Assembly: GCA_012520795.1 (NCBI GenBank)
Contig: JAAYNP010000061.1
Location: forward strand, 1-37,478
DNA from: Bacillota bacterium
Lineage (GTDB): Bacteria > Bacillota > Limnochordia > Darwinibacteriales > DTU012
Direction of reading: 5' to 3'
Length of the DNA stretch: 37,478 nucleotides
Positions within the stretch are counted from its first letter, which is position 1; each line of letters starts with the position of its first letter. The position numbers and the translations under genes were made by a program. The notes beneath the pieces were generated by a model. It was not told where the DNA came from. It saw only the letters and a program-made list of their open reading frames with translations, and did no database searches. Positions 11,427 through 19,553 of this stretch are shown piece after piece.

Positions 11427-13550
11427 CTAAACCCTATAGACAATTTCATTGTATAAATCTAAAACGAACAAGACCAGACGATCGATGATCATGAAGAACA
11501 GCAGCCAGATAAAGGCTACCAATTGAATACCCACGATGATGATAATGATGGTCAAGATCGCTTTCGCAACAGTATAGTCATGAGTCATCACTGTACCTAT
11601 GAACAGCAGGCACAGAGACCAAATGATGGCAATACTTAGGAACAAATAATAGAAGTAACCTTCTTCGGCAGCCATAAAATTGCTGAGGATTGTAATCGGA
11701 ATCAAAATTATAACCAATGGTGTCAGAGCATAGGCCGAATAGATGAAAATATCTTTAAAATTTCCCTTGCCATCAGTCAGTGTAGTAAATCCCCAGTTTA
11801 CGACACACCACAGCATGAAGGTAGCAAGAACAGTCAGCAATTGGCGAACCAAATTGACAGAACTAAAGTCACGAGTGTTGAAAACAAAACCAGTATAGAA
11901 GGTATTAATCAGTAAACTGATGAGCACCAGAATCAAAATAATGATGGCACTTGTAACAGTACCGCGTTTTTCATGCTTCAAGTCCCAAAATCCGTCAAAC
12001 GGATGGAACAGGATGTAAATACCGTACCAAACCTCTCTGAGTCTCTCATTAATTGCTTTGACAGCCCTGTTGTCTATTTCCAGAGCAGCACTGATTTGCG
12101 CTTTTGCTTTGGCGAACAGCTGTAGCTTACCAAGAATCCAAATAATCAGCAGAAATATCAGTATGCCTGTAATAACTTTATTGAGATTTTTCCGCAGCAC
12201 TTCCTGGCGATGATACACAAAAGCCTTTGAATAATAATCGCGATCCTGTCCCAGCCGGAAATAAGTCATGGCATTTACGAAGTCCTCTTGCATTAAGTAG
12301 TTTCTGCCAATACCCACATAGGCCATTTCGTAGTTGGCATCCAGGCTTAGAACTTGGCGCCAGACTTCTGCTGACTCGTCATAATCACCATTCTCATAAT
12401 ACTCAATAGCAAGATGAATAGCTTGCGCATATTCTGTAGGGCGGAAGACAGTGATCGTGTTCTTACCTCTGTCACCGACGAAGATCTTATCACCAAAACT
12501 GTCAATCGCTGAAGGCCGATTGAACATACCCTGATGTCCTCCCGGGCCACCAAAAACGTAGAGCAGGTTACCATAACTGTCATAAGTAAATACGCGTCCC
12601 CGCTTACTGTCGAGGGCACTGTAGATGCCGTCAAAACGATAAGCTATATCAATCAGTGTTGACGGGCCGGAATACGGGTCCAAATTGAGGGGGAAATTGA
12701 TGTCACCAACCGGTGCGGTTTTTCCGGTACGCTGCAAGGTGTCTATACCAGCAGGGCTTAACCGCTTTATGGCTTCGGTTTCTTCCTCTGCCCCAGCAAC
12801 AGTTGTATATATGAATCCAGTCTCATCTATATCCAGTTTACTGAATTCGACCGGTATGAACAGCCTTCTCCTCGCTCTTTGCTCTTCCGTGGCGAGTTTA
12901 TACCAGAACACTTCCACCCATGAAGGTGTAACTTTCGGTGCACCGATAAAACCAAGAAACTTGCCATCGGTGGTGAATTCCATAATTCCGTCATAAATAC
13001 CGGCTGATATTACATAAAGTTTTTTCCCCACCCCCTGGCCCAGGCTGCGGGGACGGAAACGAAACCCTTCAACGAACACTCCAAGTTCCTGTATTTCTTT
13101 CGGATCGAACAATATGATCCGGATCAGAGTTTTGTTTTGGTCCAAGACGACTATCCGCTGATTGCCTGTATCAGCAATATAAATAATCCCCTCATCATTG
13201 ACAAACACGCTTTCAGGGGAACTGATTTTTTCCTGGCCGTTTTCGGAGACAAAGCTGTCAATGATATCCAACACTTCTCCGTCCTGATTTACAACAACAA
13301 TCCTGTTTCTGCCAGAGTCGGCCACCCATATAGTGCCGTCGCCACTAATGTACAAGTCGCGCAGATCACTAACATAAGTGTTAAGGTCAATGATCTTATC
13401 TACAACGTATGGTTCCGGCGCAGAGCTCGCCTTTCCCCAGAAATCGTAGTTGTAGCTGCGATAGGGACTGGCATTGCTGTTTTCGCTGCCACATATGGAC
13501 AAGAGCGCTATCACCAAAAGGAACAGCAGTTTAATTCGCTTGTTTTTCAA
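11427..13550 (-). CDS. NHL beta-propeller / TPR / Yip1-like membrane protein
   Basis: This 707-residue protein starts with a TTG behind GGGGTGG. A signal peptide (about residues 1-28) leads into NHL-type propeller repeats (about 55-370) with recurring motifs such as IWVADSGRNRIVVV, IYIADTGNQRIVVL and IFVGDRGKNTITVF. A TPR-like pair follows (about 371-440). Membrane segments lie near 459-477, 531-553, 568-588, 607-630, 634-656 and 661-693; the block from about 505 to 695 looks like a Yip1 domain. The topology puts the propeller outside the cytoplasm. It lies 27 bases before the DUF5696 gene. Proteins of this layout occur next to DUF5696 and sugar permeases; the role is unknown. A sensor or assembly factor for the transporter or for polysaccharide capture is possible. 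Confidence 0.8.
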   Translation of the reverse strand: MKNKRIKLLFLLVIALLSICGSENSNASPYRSYNYDFWGKASSAPEPYVVDKIIDLNTYVSDLRDLYISGDGTIWVADSGRNRIVVVNQDGEVLDIIDSFVSENGQEKISSPESVFVNDEGIIYIADTGNQRIVVLDQNKTLIRIILFDPKEIQELGVFVEGFRFRPRSLGQGVGKKLYVISAGIYDGIMEFTTDGKFLGFIGAPKVTPSWVEVFWYKLATEEQRARRRLFIPVEFSKLDIDETGFIYTTVAGAEEETEAIKRLSPAGIDTLQRTGKTAPVGDINFPLNLDPYSGPSTLIDIAYRFDGIYSALDSKRGRVFTYDSYGNLLYVFGGPGGHQGMFNRPSAIDSFGDKIFVGDRGKNTITVFRPTEYAQAIHLAIEYYENGDYDESAEVWRQVLSLDANYEMAYVGIGRNYLMQEDFVNAMTYFRLGQDRDYYSKAFVYHRQEVLRKNLNKVITGILIFLLIIWILGKLQLFAKAKAQISAALEIDNRAVKAINERLREVWYGIYILFHPFDGFWDLKHEKRGTVTSAIIILILVLISLLINTFYTGFVFNTRDFSSVNLVRQLLTVLATFMLWCVVNWGFTTLTDGKGNFKDIFIYSAYALTPLVIILIPITILSNFMAAEEGYFYYLFLSIAIIWSLCLLFIGTVMTHDYTVAKAILTIIIIIVGIQLVAFIWLLFFMIIDRLVLFVLDLYNEIVYRV

Positions 13551-13643
13551 GGCTAATCCACCCCATATTCCTTAAGGCCAGAACAACTAGTGCGTTCTAA
13601 GCCGAGCTCGATTCAGACCCTCGTGTTCTTATGACGTTATATA

Positions 13644-13695
13644 TGCTATGGAAAACCTCCTGACAGCCAAAGCTGCAGGTAAGTTTTCCATAGCA
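13644..13695 (-). repeat. Long inverted repeat (hairpin) after the LamG gene
   Basis: Perfect 13-base arms at 13644-13656 (TGCTATGGAAAAC) and 13683-13695 enclose a 26-base loop. The loop itself can fold through CCTG.CAGC and GCTGCAGG. In the RNA the hairpin begins about 40 bases after the LamG gene stop. No T-run follows, so it is not a classical terminator. It shares the TGGAAAA/TTTTCCA core with the hairpin at 15098-15160. Confidence 0.7.
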
Positions 13696-13734
13696 GAGTT
13701 CAATATGCTCTCAAATCCAAAACGTCAATGTGCG

Positions 13735-15039
13735 TTATTTGTTCATCAGTTCGACAATCTCGTCAGCAGACAAAGCTACGTTGCTAATGTACAGCTCGTC
13801 AATCAAGCCATTAAAGAGCGGGTCTGGCCATTGACTCTTACCAACATAGTTCATAGCCGGTTTGAAGTCTTTGGGAACGATATTGATATTACCAGAAGCT
13901 TTAAGCTCACCATTAACATAGAGCTTGCCTACCCCACCGCCCAAAGTAACGGCGATATGGACCCATTCGTTCTTTGGCAAAATGTCAGTTTGAATCGTTT
14001 GCTCGCCGCTGCCTGAAGTGATGGCAAAACGTAGAGTGTTGGCGTTCGAAGCTGGTGTGATAAAGAAGTACTGAGAGGTGTTGTTACCGAAGTCTAAGAT
14101 CCGTTGCCAATGCACTCCTTCTCTCCAGAGTACCCAACAGGCTACGGTCATTTCTTCGGCATTTGCGATCGGATGCTCGGCAGGAACTTGAACGAATATA
14201 TTACCATCCAAGTTCAAAGCTTGGCCAACTACACCAGGCTCAAAAGTAACTTCACTTTCGCTGAACGCCGGGAATACACCCAGGGAGTCATCAAGGTTGC
14301 CTTCGAAGGAATACAGTGAAGGCCTTGCGATAAAGATTTTGCTGCCTGTAAACTTAGCCATGGCATCATCCAAAGCAACCAGAGCGGCGATCTGCCCTTC
14401 TTCGCCAGGAGCAAAATACTTGTCTGCAAGCTTAGCATTGGCAATGGCCAGTACTAGTGCCTCAATGGCCCTGTCAGGAAAATCAAAGAGTTTGTCATCA
14501 AGCTCGGCCTCTGTAGGTAGTTGACGCAGCAGCTCATATGCCTCTGCAACCTTCTTGCCAATTGTCGGCAGGTATTGGAATGCATCAACAGTGATCGCAG
14601 CAAATGTAGCGATTTCGCTCTTTGTGCCAGTTGGTTGGACCTTGATTGTGTGAACGCCTGCATCCAGGACTGCTTCAAACACAACAACCTGGTCTGCCCC
14701 TTCCTCAGCATAAAGATCGAGATTCGCAGCTACAAGTTCATCATCGATATAAACATTGGCCATTCCCCGGTTCGGCCCAACCGAGGCGATCCAGCGGATA
14801 GCTGATCCCTCAAAAGTGAAAGCCGCTTCATGGATGTCCCGATCGGAGTAAATCTCAACACCGTTGATAGCTTCCTTGTTATTGATTCTGCGCCAGTTTG
14901 TCAAACCTGAGCCATAATAGCTGACTTCGCTGGACGTTACATCTACAGTTACCCATCCAGCACTCCCTGACGCTAAACCAGTGCCTAGAAGCAAGCTTAA
15001 TATGATTAAGCTTAGAATCAGGATGGCTTTTCTAGTCAT
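13735..15039 (-). CDS. Secreted LamG (concanavalin-like) protein with FIVAR-like helical spacer
   Basis: This 434-residue protein has a signal peptide (about residues 1-26) and three parts. Residues 28-157 form a beta-sandwich of galactose-binding-like type, with FEGSAIRWIASVGPN, VYIDDE and GVHTIKV. Residues 160-233 are helical and look like a FIVAR spacer. Residues 238-434 form a LamG/concanavalin A-like domain, with SFEGNLDDSLG, WVHIAVTLGGGVGKLYVNGEL and GLIDELYIS. No catalytic motif is visible. Sitting between the solute-binding protein and the NHL/Yip1 protein, and flanked by two hairpins, it is likely a glycan-binding partner of the importer. The ATG is preceded by AAGGAGAG. Function is inferred from domains only. 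Confidence 0.83.
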   Translation of the reverse strand: MTRKAILILSLIILSLLLGTGLASGSAGWVTVDVTSSEVSYYGSGLTNWRRINNKEAINGVEIYSDRDIHEAAFTFEGSAIRWIASVGPNRGMANVYIDDELVAANLDLYAEEGADQVVVFEAVLDAGVHTIKVQPTGTKSEIATFAAITVDAFQYLPTIGKKVAEAYELLRQLPTEAELDDKLFDFPDRAIEALVLAIANAKLADKYFAPGEEGQIAALVALDDAMAKFTGSKIFIARPSLYSFEGNLDDSLGVFPAFSESEVTFEPGVVGQALNLDGNIFVQVPAEHPIANAEEMTVACWVLWREGVHWQRILDFGNNTSQYFFITPASNANTLRFAITSGSGEQTIQTDILPKNEWVHIAVTLGGGVGKLYVNGELKASGNINIVPKDFKPAMNYVGKSQWPDPLFNGLIDELYISNVALSADEIVELMNK

Positions 15040-15097
15040 TTTTCATCTCTCCTTCTGACTTGACGTATAAGGTGCCCTAAACATACAGTAGCTCTCG

Positions 15098-15160
15098 AGT
15101 TAGGCATGGAAAAACCCAAATGCTTTCCACACCTATCAGAAGTATTTTCCATGCCTAACT
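15098..15160 (-). repeat. Long inverted repeat (hairpin) after the solute-binding protein gene
   Basis: Perfect 16-base arms at 15098-15113 (AGTTAGGCATGGAAAA) and 15145-15160 enclose a 31-base loop. With a one-base bulge the stem extends three more pairs. In the RNA it starts about 17 bases after the solute-binding protein stop. No T-run follows. A 3'-stabilising or RNA-processing hairpin that raises the binding-protein level over downstream genes is a known arrangement in sugar ABC operons. Confidence 0.72.
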
Positions 15161-15177
15161 ACGACTCAATCACCGGT

Positions 15178-16578
15178 TTAGTATCTGAACAACTCATCAA
15201 AGAAGGCTTGGATCATTGGTGCGATTTCAGCAATGCCGGTTTCAGGAGGTTTCACACCGTTAACAACTATGTCTTCGATTGTCTGGGTGTATCCATCAAC
15301 AGCAAAGTACAGCTCAAATGGCCCCATTGCAGTTACATTTTCATTGAACCACATAATTGTATCGATAGTTTCCAGATCAGGTGCGTTAACTCCGATAACT
15401 TCACTCCAGTACATATCCTCAACTCTGCCAGCGGACCTGGCATTCATTGCCCTGCCATTGTAAACTGGGCCTTGTACAAATGGTTCTTGGTAACCTGTAA
15501 ATTCATAAAGATCGTGATACAGAGCAATCAAGCCTTTTGGATTCTTGGCTGTCAACGGCAGCACGCCAAAGCAAGTCAGCCGGTTCACAGCTACATGGTC
15601 TTCTGCCCTTGGCCCTTTTGGCAACGGCACATAACCGAAGTCAAAGTTGACTTGGTTGATGAAATGGTTTTCGTGTGTGCCATAGAGCTCACTCGGGATA
15701 TTGATGTTCATAGCGACCTGGCCATTTTGCCACGGGCCCCAAATACCATAATCCAAATAGACACCAAGGTCTACCAGTTCTCTGGCAAATTCTAATGCTT
15801 CGATTGCCGCAGGTTCATTCATGGTGAACAGCAGCCTTCCGCCTTCATACCGGACAGGCTGGCCGCCATTCATATAGACGAAGTACTCGATTGTTCCAGG
15901 ATCGGTCATGACTCCACGGGAAGTGTAGCCCCATTGATCAATAACCCCGTCACCGTCGGTATCGGCTGTAGCCTTGATTGCGATTTCCTTAAAGGCATCC
16001 CATGTCCACTGCCCGCTTTCATACAACTCATAAAGATCTGGCAAGCCTTCACGGGCAAAGAGTTCTTTGTTCCAATAAACTGCTTGAGTTTCCTGGAAGA
16101 ACTTGTCAGGGCCGCCCATCCAACCGCATTCAAAACCATAGACATCGCCGAAGAAAGCATTGTGCTGCGGCATTACCGCGCCAACGCCCCCTGGCAGTGC
16201 ATCGTAATAGCCTTGATCCAGGATGTCACCTACAGGCAGCAGCAAACCTTCGGCAGCTGCATAGTAAATCCATTGATTTTGCCCTTCAAAGAGAGTATAT
16301 GGTGCGCCTTCCATAACAGCAGTTGCCACGTTTTGGACAAATGCATTATGGTCTCCGCCTGGCCATCCAAAGGCAATGGTACAATTATACTTTTCTTCGA
16401 TAGCTGCTAAGTGAGCTGCTCCTCTGCCTTCGTTAAATGCTGAACCAGACCAGAACTCCACGATGGTGACAGTTTCTCCGCCGAAGTCATACTCATCTTC
16501 CAACCAGTGAGCTAGACCGACTGAAGTAACGGCCAGCACAAGAGTCAGTACAAGAATGAAACTCAAAACTCTTTTCAC
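15178..16578 (-). CDS. Extracellular sugar solute-binding protein of CUT1 ABC transporter
   Basis: This 466-residue binding protein has a hydrophobic signal segment (residues 1-23, ending SVGLA-HW) and a family-1 solute-binding fold. The lobe starts with ETVTIVEFWSGSAF, followed by AVYWNKELFAREGLPDL and a DTDGDGVIDQWG calcium-loop-like motif common in such proteins. It should capture xylan oligosaccharides for the permeases encoded further downstream. The GTG at 16578 is used because GGGAGGAG lies six bases upstream; an in-frame start at 16611 has no ribosome site. Unlike most binding proteins of single-membrane Bacillota it has no lipobox cysteine. It is separated from the permeases by three genes of the same uptake module. 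The substrate is inferred from context. Confidence 0.92.
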   Translation of the reverse strand: MKRVLSFILVLTLVLAVTSVGLAHWLEDEYDFGGETVTIVEFWSGSAFNEGRGAAHLAAIEEKYNCTIAFGWPGGDHNAFVQNVATAVMEGAPYTLFEGQNQWIYYAAAEGLLLPVGDILDQGYYDALPGGVGAVMPQHNAFFGDVYGFECGWMGGPDKFFQETQAVYWNKELFAREGLPDLYELYESGQWTWDAFKEIAIKATADTDGDGVIDQWGYTSRGVMTDPGTIEYFVYMNGGQPVRYEGGRLLFTMNEPAAIEALEFARELVDLGVYLDYGIWGPWQNGQVAMNINIPSELYGTHENHFINQVNFDFGYVPLPKGPRAEDHVAVNRLTCFGVLPLTAKNPKGLIALYHDLYEFTGYQEPFVQGPVYNGRAMNARSAGRVEDMYWSEVIGVNAPDLETIDTIMWFNENVTAMGPFELYFAVDGYTQTIEDIVVNGVKPPETGIAEIAPMIQAFFDELFRY

Positions 16579-16620
16579 GATGGTCTCCTCCCTTTGGTTT
16601 AATTTGGACACAATTAAACG

Positions 16621-16632
16621 TTAGTTGACTAA
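16621..16632. promoter_or_regulatory. Palindrome upstream of the solute-binding protein gene
   Basis: TTAGTTGACTAA has perfect five-base arms around a two-base centre and lies 42 bases before the GTG of the solute-binding protein. It resembles operators of FadR-type GntR regulators (TNGT..ACNA). It differs from the AAACCGGTTT operators elsewhere in the cluster. This is a single short site, so it is tentative. Confidence 0.3.
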
Positions 16633-16723
16633 TCGCTTTGCTTAAAATCTCCTCTCACTCACCGCCCCTTTCTGATTGAGATCAAACACAGCCGCCCCTC
16701 CAGGACCTATCCCAATGTGACAC

Positions 16724-18493
16724 CTACTCAGCTGGCAGGCCATAAAGCTCAAGCTCGTAGACAACCAGGTTTTGGTTAACTTCCAAAGATGTAGGCCGTG
16801 TCACAAATAACCTGACATATCGTGCCTTGATTAAATCAAGGTCCCTTTCCGTTGTACTGGCGGTGTTGTCTTCAACAACATCCACATCAGTCCAGTTGAT
16901 GCCATCTTCACTGACCTGTAATATGAAGTCGGCAGCATTAAAGGGGCTATGTGAAATCCTCGACAACGGGCCCGTTCCGTGTAACTTGCATACCCACCGA
17001 TACAACAGGTAAGGTTCCTGCAAGTCCACGCTGAGCCAATACGGAGGTGTTGCCCTAGGTGCCCAGCTGGTGTCAGCCGCTCCATCCACAGCCCTGTGGG
17101 CCCTTTCTGAAAGAACACTTGCTTCGACGGGTTTATTAAGGGCAATGTTCTGCGCAGAAATCGTGCGGATTGCGATCGCTTTGGCCTTATCAGGCCAATT
17201 TGCTCCATCAAACAGATCCGTACGGACGAAATGCCATGCATCTCCTGTCCGATCCTCTGATTCATAGAGGGACATCATATAACCTGTGCCTACTTCTATC
17301 CTGGCTACATCTGCCAGGGAGAAGCTCAAATCGGCTGCCTTGTACTCTCCCGGCTTCAATGTTCCGAAAATCTGTCCCGCGGCGTTCTTGAAGATCACAG
17401 CACCGGTATATTCTGCCTTGTTGACATACCAGGGCTTATCTGTGTCAACAACAGCCCAGAATGCTGGTTTCGGTTCATGATTCCGGTCAAAGAGCAGCGG
17501 GTCATCATCACCCCGCCATGAGGCATCGTCGGCAATGCCCCATAGGGTAACATTGGTGATCACATCGCTGTATTTTTTGAACAACTCGAAGACTTGCCGA
17601 TAACGTTCGGCCTGTTCTTCCTCTGTAAAGTCACCCATACCTATATCCATCTCAGTGATATGTATCTCTAATCCCAGTTCGGCATACATCTTGATCGACT
17701 GTTCAATATCAGCAAGGCTAGGCCCATCGACACCCCAGTGCCCTTGAATACCGATACCGTGAACGGGCACTCCTTCAGCTAGCAAATCTGTCAACAGTTT
17801 ATGTATGCGGCCTCGTTTATACGGGGCTACGGCATTATAGTCGTTATAGAACAACTTCGCATTTGGATTGACTTCATGCGCCTTGCGGAAGGCGATTTTA
17901 ATAAAATCCTCTCCGATGGTCCTAACCCAGGGAGACTCGGGGCGATGGATATAAGCAGCATTATCACTGACTGCTTCGTTGACCACATCCCAGCAATAGA
18001 CATCATCGCCGAAATGGGTCATTACCGCCTCTATGTGAGCTTCCATCCGGGAAATCACCAACTGGCGATCTTCATCAGTGATCTGATCTTTTTCGTAGAT
18101 CAACTGCCCATTCTTGTCGCGGAAAAACCAATCAGGAGTCTGTCCATGCCAGACCAACGTATGACCCCGCACTACCATGCCATGTTCTTTGGCAAAGGAA
18201 ACCAAATTGTCGGGTTCTCTGAAATTGAAAACTCCTTCCCGGGGCTGCAGATAATCTGGTTTCATGGCATTTTCTGCAGTCAGACTGCTTAACTGGCCCA
18301 GAATAATCTCTCTATGAGATATGAGAGTCTTCGGTGCCCAACTGGCTACTGATATGGCGCCGCCGATGTGGAAGTAATCCTTATAAATCTCCCGCAGCGA
18401 AGGAAGTACATAATTTTCAGCCAAAACACTGGATGAACTAAATACCAGGACGATTACCAAGAAGCAAACAGCTGCCAGATTTCTCTTCGTCAC
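16724..18493 (-). CDS. GH10 endo-beta-1,4-xylanase with crystallin-like and discoidin domains
   Basis: This secreted 589-residue xylanase has a signal peptide at residues 1-25. The GH10 (beta/alpha)8 barrel spans about 30-352, with the acid/base Glu173 in WDVVNEAV and the nucleophile Glu281 in HITEMDI. HTLVWHGQTPDWF and ENAMKPDYLQP are also characteristic. After the barrel, residues 362-445 look like a beta/gamma-crystallin Greek-key unit (LKPGEYKAADLSF, GYMMSLYESEDRTGD). Residues 448-587 form an F5/8 type C (CBM32-like) domain (NIALNKPVEASV, FILQVSEDGINW). It cleaves the xylan backbone outside the cell. The start is GTG with GGGGGGAG upstream. A LacI-type operator lies 88 bases upstream, so it probably heads its own transcript. 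Confidence 0.96.
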   Translation of the reverse strand: MTKRNLAAVCFLVIVLVFSSSSVLAENYVLPSLREIYKDYFHIGGAISVASWAPKTLISHREIILGQLSSLTAENAMKPDYLQPREGVFNFREPDNLVSFAKEHGMVVRGHTLVWHGQTPDWFFRDKNGQLIYEKDQITDEDRQLVISRMEAHIEAVMTHFGDDVYCWDVVNEAVSDNAAYIHRPESPWVRTIGEDFIKIAFRKAHEVNPNAKLFYNDYNAVAPYKRGRIHKLLTDLLAEGVPVHGIGIQGHWGVDGPSLADIEQSIKMYAELGLEIHITEMDIGMGDFTEEEQAERYRQVFELFKKYSDVITNVTLWGIADDASWRGDDDPLLFDRNHEPKPAFWAVVDTDKPWYVNKAEYTGAVIFKNAAGQIFGTLKPGEYKAADLSFSLADVARIEVGTGYMMSLYESEDRTGDAWHFVRTDLFDGANWPDKAKAIAIRTISAQNIALNKPVEASVLSERAHRAVDGAADTSWAPRATPPYWLSVDLQEPYLLYRWVCKLHGTGPLSRISHSPFNAADFILQVSEDGINWTDVDVVEDNTASTTERDLDLIKARYVRLFVTRPTSLEVNQNLVVYELELYGLPAE

Positions 18494-18580
18494 CTTTTCT
18501 CCCCCCGTGATTTCTTATTTACCAAACCGATCCTCCCAGCGGATACCTTGACAGCAATCACCATAGCTTATCGCTGTATC

Positions 18581-18592
18581 GAAACCGGTTTC
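18581..18592. promoter_or_regulatory. LacI-type operator upstream of GH10
   Basis: GAAACCGGTTTC is a perfect 12-base palindrome with the central CG typical of LacI-family operators. It lies 88 bases before the xylanase start. The same core occurs at 25319-25330 and 26560-26571, always between genes, which supports one shared regulator. Confidence 0.72.
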
Positions 18593-18715
18593 CTAGGGAA
18601 TAACAAATCTCTCAAGTTATTCACAGATCAATAATTCAACAGCCAACCACTATGATCCTTCTTTTTCTACCAAATTTATTTACTTTTTAATAACAATCAT
18701 TAACTGCTTTGGTGG

Positions 18716-18763
18716 CTGAGCACCCCTGATAACCAGGTCTTTAGAGCTACCAGGGGTGCCCAG
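18716..18763 (-). repeat. Inverted repeat (hairpin) in the GH10 upstream region
   Basis: Arms at 18716-18728 (CTGAGCACCCCTG) and 18751-18763 pair over 12 of 13 positions around a 22-base loop. No T-run follows on either strand, so a simple intrinsic terminator is unlikely. It may protect the 3' end of the upstream mRNA or act as an attenuator. Confidence 0.5.
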
Positions 18764-18893
18764 TACGAAACACCTCTGCAGCAGATGAACCACAAAGCGA
18801 TCACAAAGGGTATACTGCAAGCCACTCCCATACACAGCCGTTTGTGATTCAGGACGTAGAGTTTCGCTTTAAAGCAAGATGTGGTGATCCTGA

Positions 18894-19436
18894 TTAAAGC
18901 TTAATCGGTTTGTTGCCAACAATCTTGAAATCATCCATGTAGTAGGAAGCTTCTACATCGTCGATCTCAGGATAGAACTCGATGCGGTCCAGACCATCAA
19001 GGCTGAAGACAAAGTCCTTGATAACGACTTCTACCCAGTCGGTTGTGTTGACTTCGACGGGGTCACACAGCCGCTCATAGGAAGCATTGCCGGCTTTGTC
19101 TACCCGTACAGCTGTTATCCAGGCTGTTGAACCAGGTTTGGCCTCCATGGCTTTAATCCAGAGGCTGAAGGTATAGACTCCGCCTTCCTCCAGAATGTTG
19201 CTGACCTGGAAGATTGTGCCTTCCCAAATCTGGGTCCTGCCAAGGACTGCCAGGCTGAAGGGTTCACTGCGGAATTCTTCAGCAGCAATGTAGCGTACAG
19301 CTCCGCCCATAGGGCCCCATCCGGATTCGTGGCCATTGGAGAAATCAATAATTGCTTCATATTCAGCGTCAGCAGCCACAGCGGCAGCACTCAGGCACAG
19401 TACTAAACCAAAAACCAAAAACAGGCTTTTTCTCAT
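18894..19436 (-). CDS. Stand-alone secreted CBM4/9-like carbohydrate-binding protein
   Basis: This 180-residue protein consists of a signal peptide (residues 1-22, ending AVAA) and one beta-sandwich module of the CBM4/9/22 type (EAIIDFSNGHESGW, YTFSLWIKA, YMDDFKIV). No catalytic domain follows. The ATG at 19436 has GGGAGG seven bases upstream; an earlier in-frame start at 19544 would add a non-signal extension with no ribosome site. The gene sits between the GH5 and GH10 genes. Its likely job is binding xylan or xylan oligosaccharides outside the cell, as a substrate-disrupting or capture protein. The exact CBM family cannot be fixed by eye. Confidence 0.82.
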   Translation of the reverse strand: MRKSLFLVFGLVLCLSAAAVAADAEYEAIIDFSNGHESGWGPMGGAVRYIAAEEFRSEPFSLAVLGRTQIWEGTIFQVSNILEEGGVYTFSLWIKAMEAKPGSTAWITAVRVDKAGNASYERLCDPVEVNTTDWVEVVIKDFVFSLDGLDRIEFYPEIDDVEASYYMDDFKIVGNKPIKL

Positions 19437-19553
19437 GAGGAAACCTCCCATCGCATTGATTGTTATCCAACAAAAGGTGGGTGAGTGGCTTGCACCTTCA
19501 CACCTTATGATCAACCCCAGATATGGAATTGCTTGACAATTCACCCAAGCATA

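Larger units (their letters stand above)
18494..18893 (-). promoter_or_regulatory. 400-base intergenic regulatory region before GH10
   Basis: I see no gene here. The region holds a LacI-type operator at 18581-18592, an A/T-rich block around 18600-18710, a hairpin at 18716-18763, and a weaker inverted repeat ATCACAAA/TTTGTGAT at 18800-18807 and 18841-18848. No convincing -35/-10 pair could be fixed by eye. It separates the lone-CBM gene from the xylanase and probably carries the xylanase promoter. Confidence 0.6.

Noticed and set aside
11427-13550. Lipobox in the NHL/Yip1 protein (LSIC near residue 20)
   Set aside because: The residue before Cys is Ile, not a small residue, and the later membrane segments already anchor the protein.
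13644-13695. Intrinsic terminator reading of the hairpin
   Set aside because: No T-run follows on the minus strand, and the next gene of the same module begins soon after.
15171-15180. Half-match to the LacI-type operator (CACCGGTTTA)
   Set aside because: It covers the stop codon of the solute-binding protein and lacks the left half of the palindrome.
15106-15795. Plus-strand open frame of 229 codons starting in the hairpin at 15098-15160
   Set aside because: Most of it is antisense to the solute-binding protein gene; no domain or ribosome site supports it.
18716-18763. Intrinsic terminator reading of the hairpin
   Set aside because: The stem is strong but no T-run follows on either strand; kept only as an inverted repeat.
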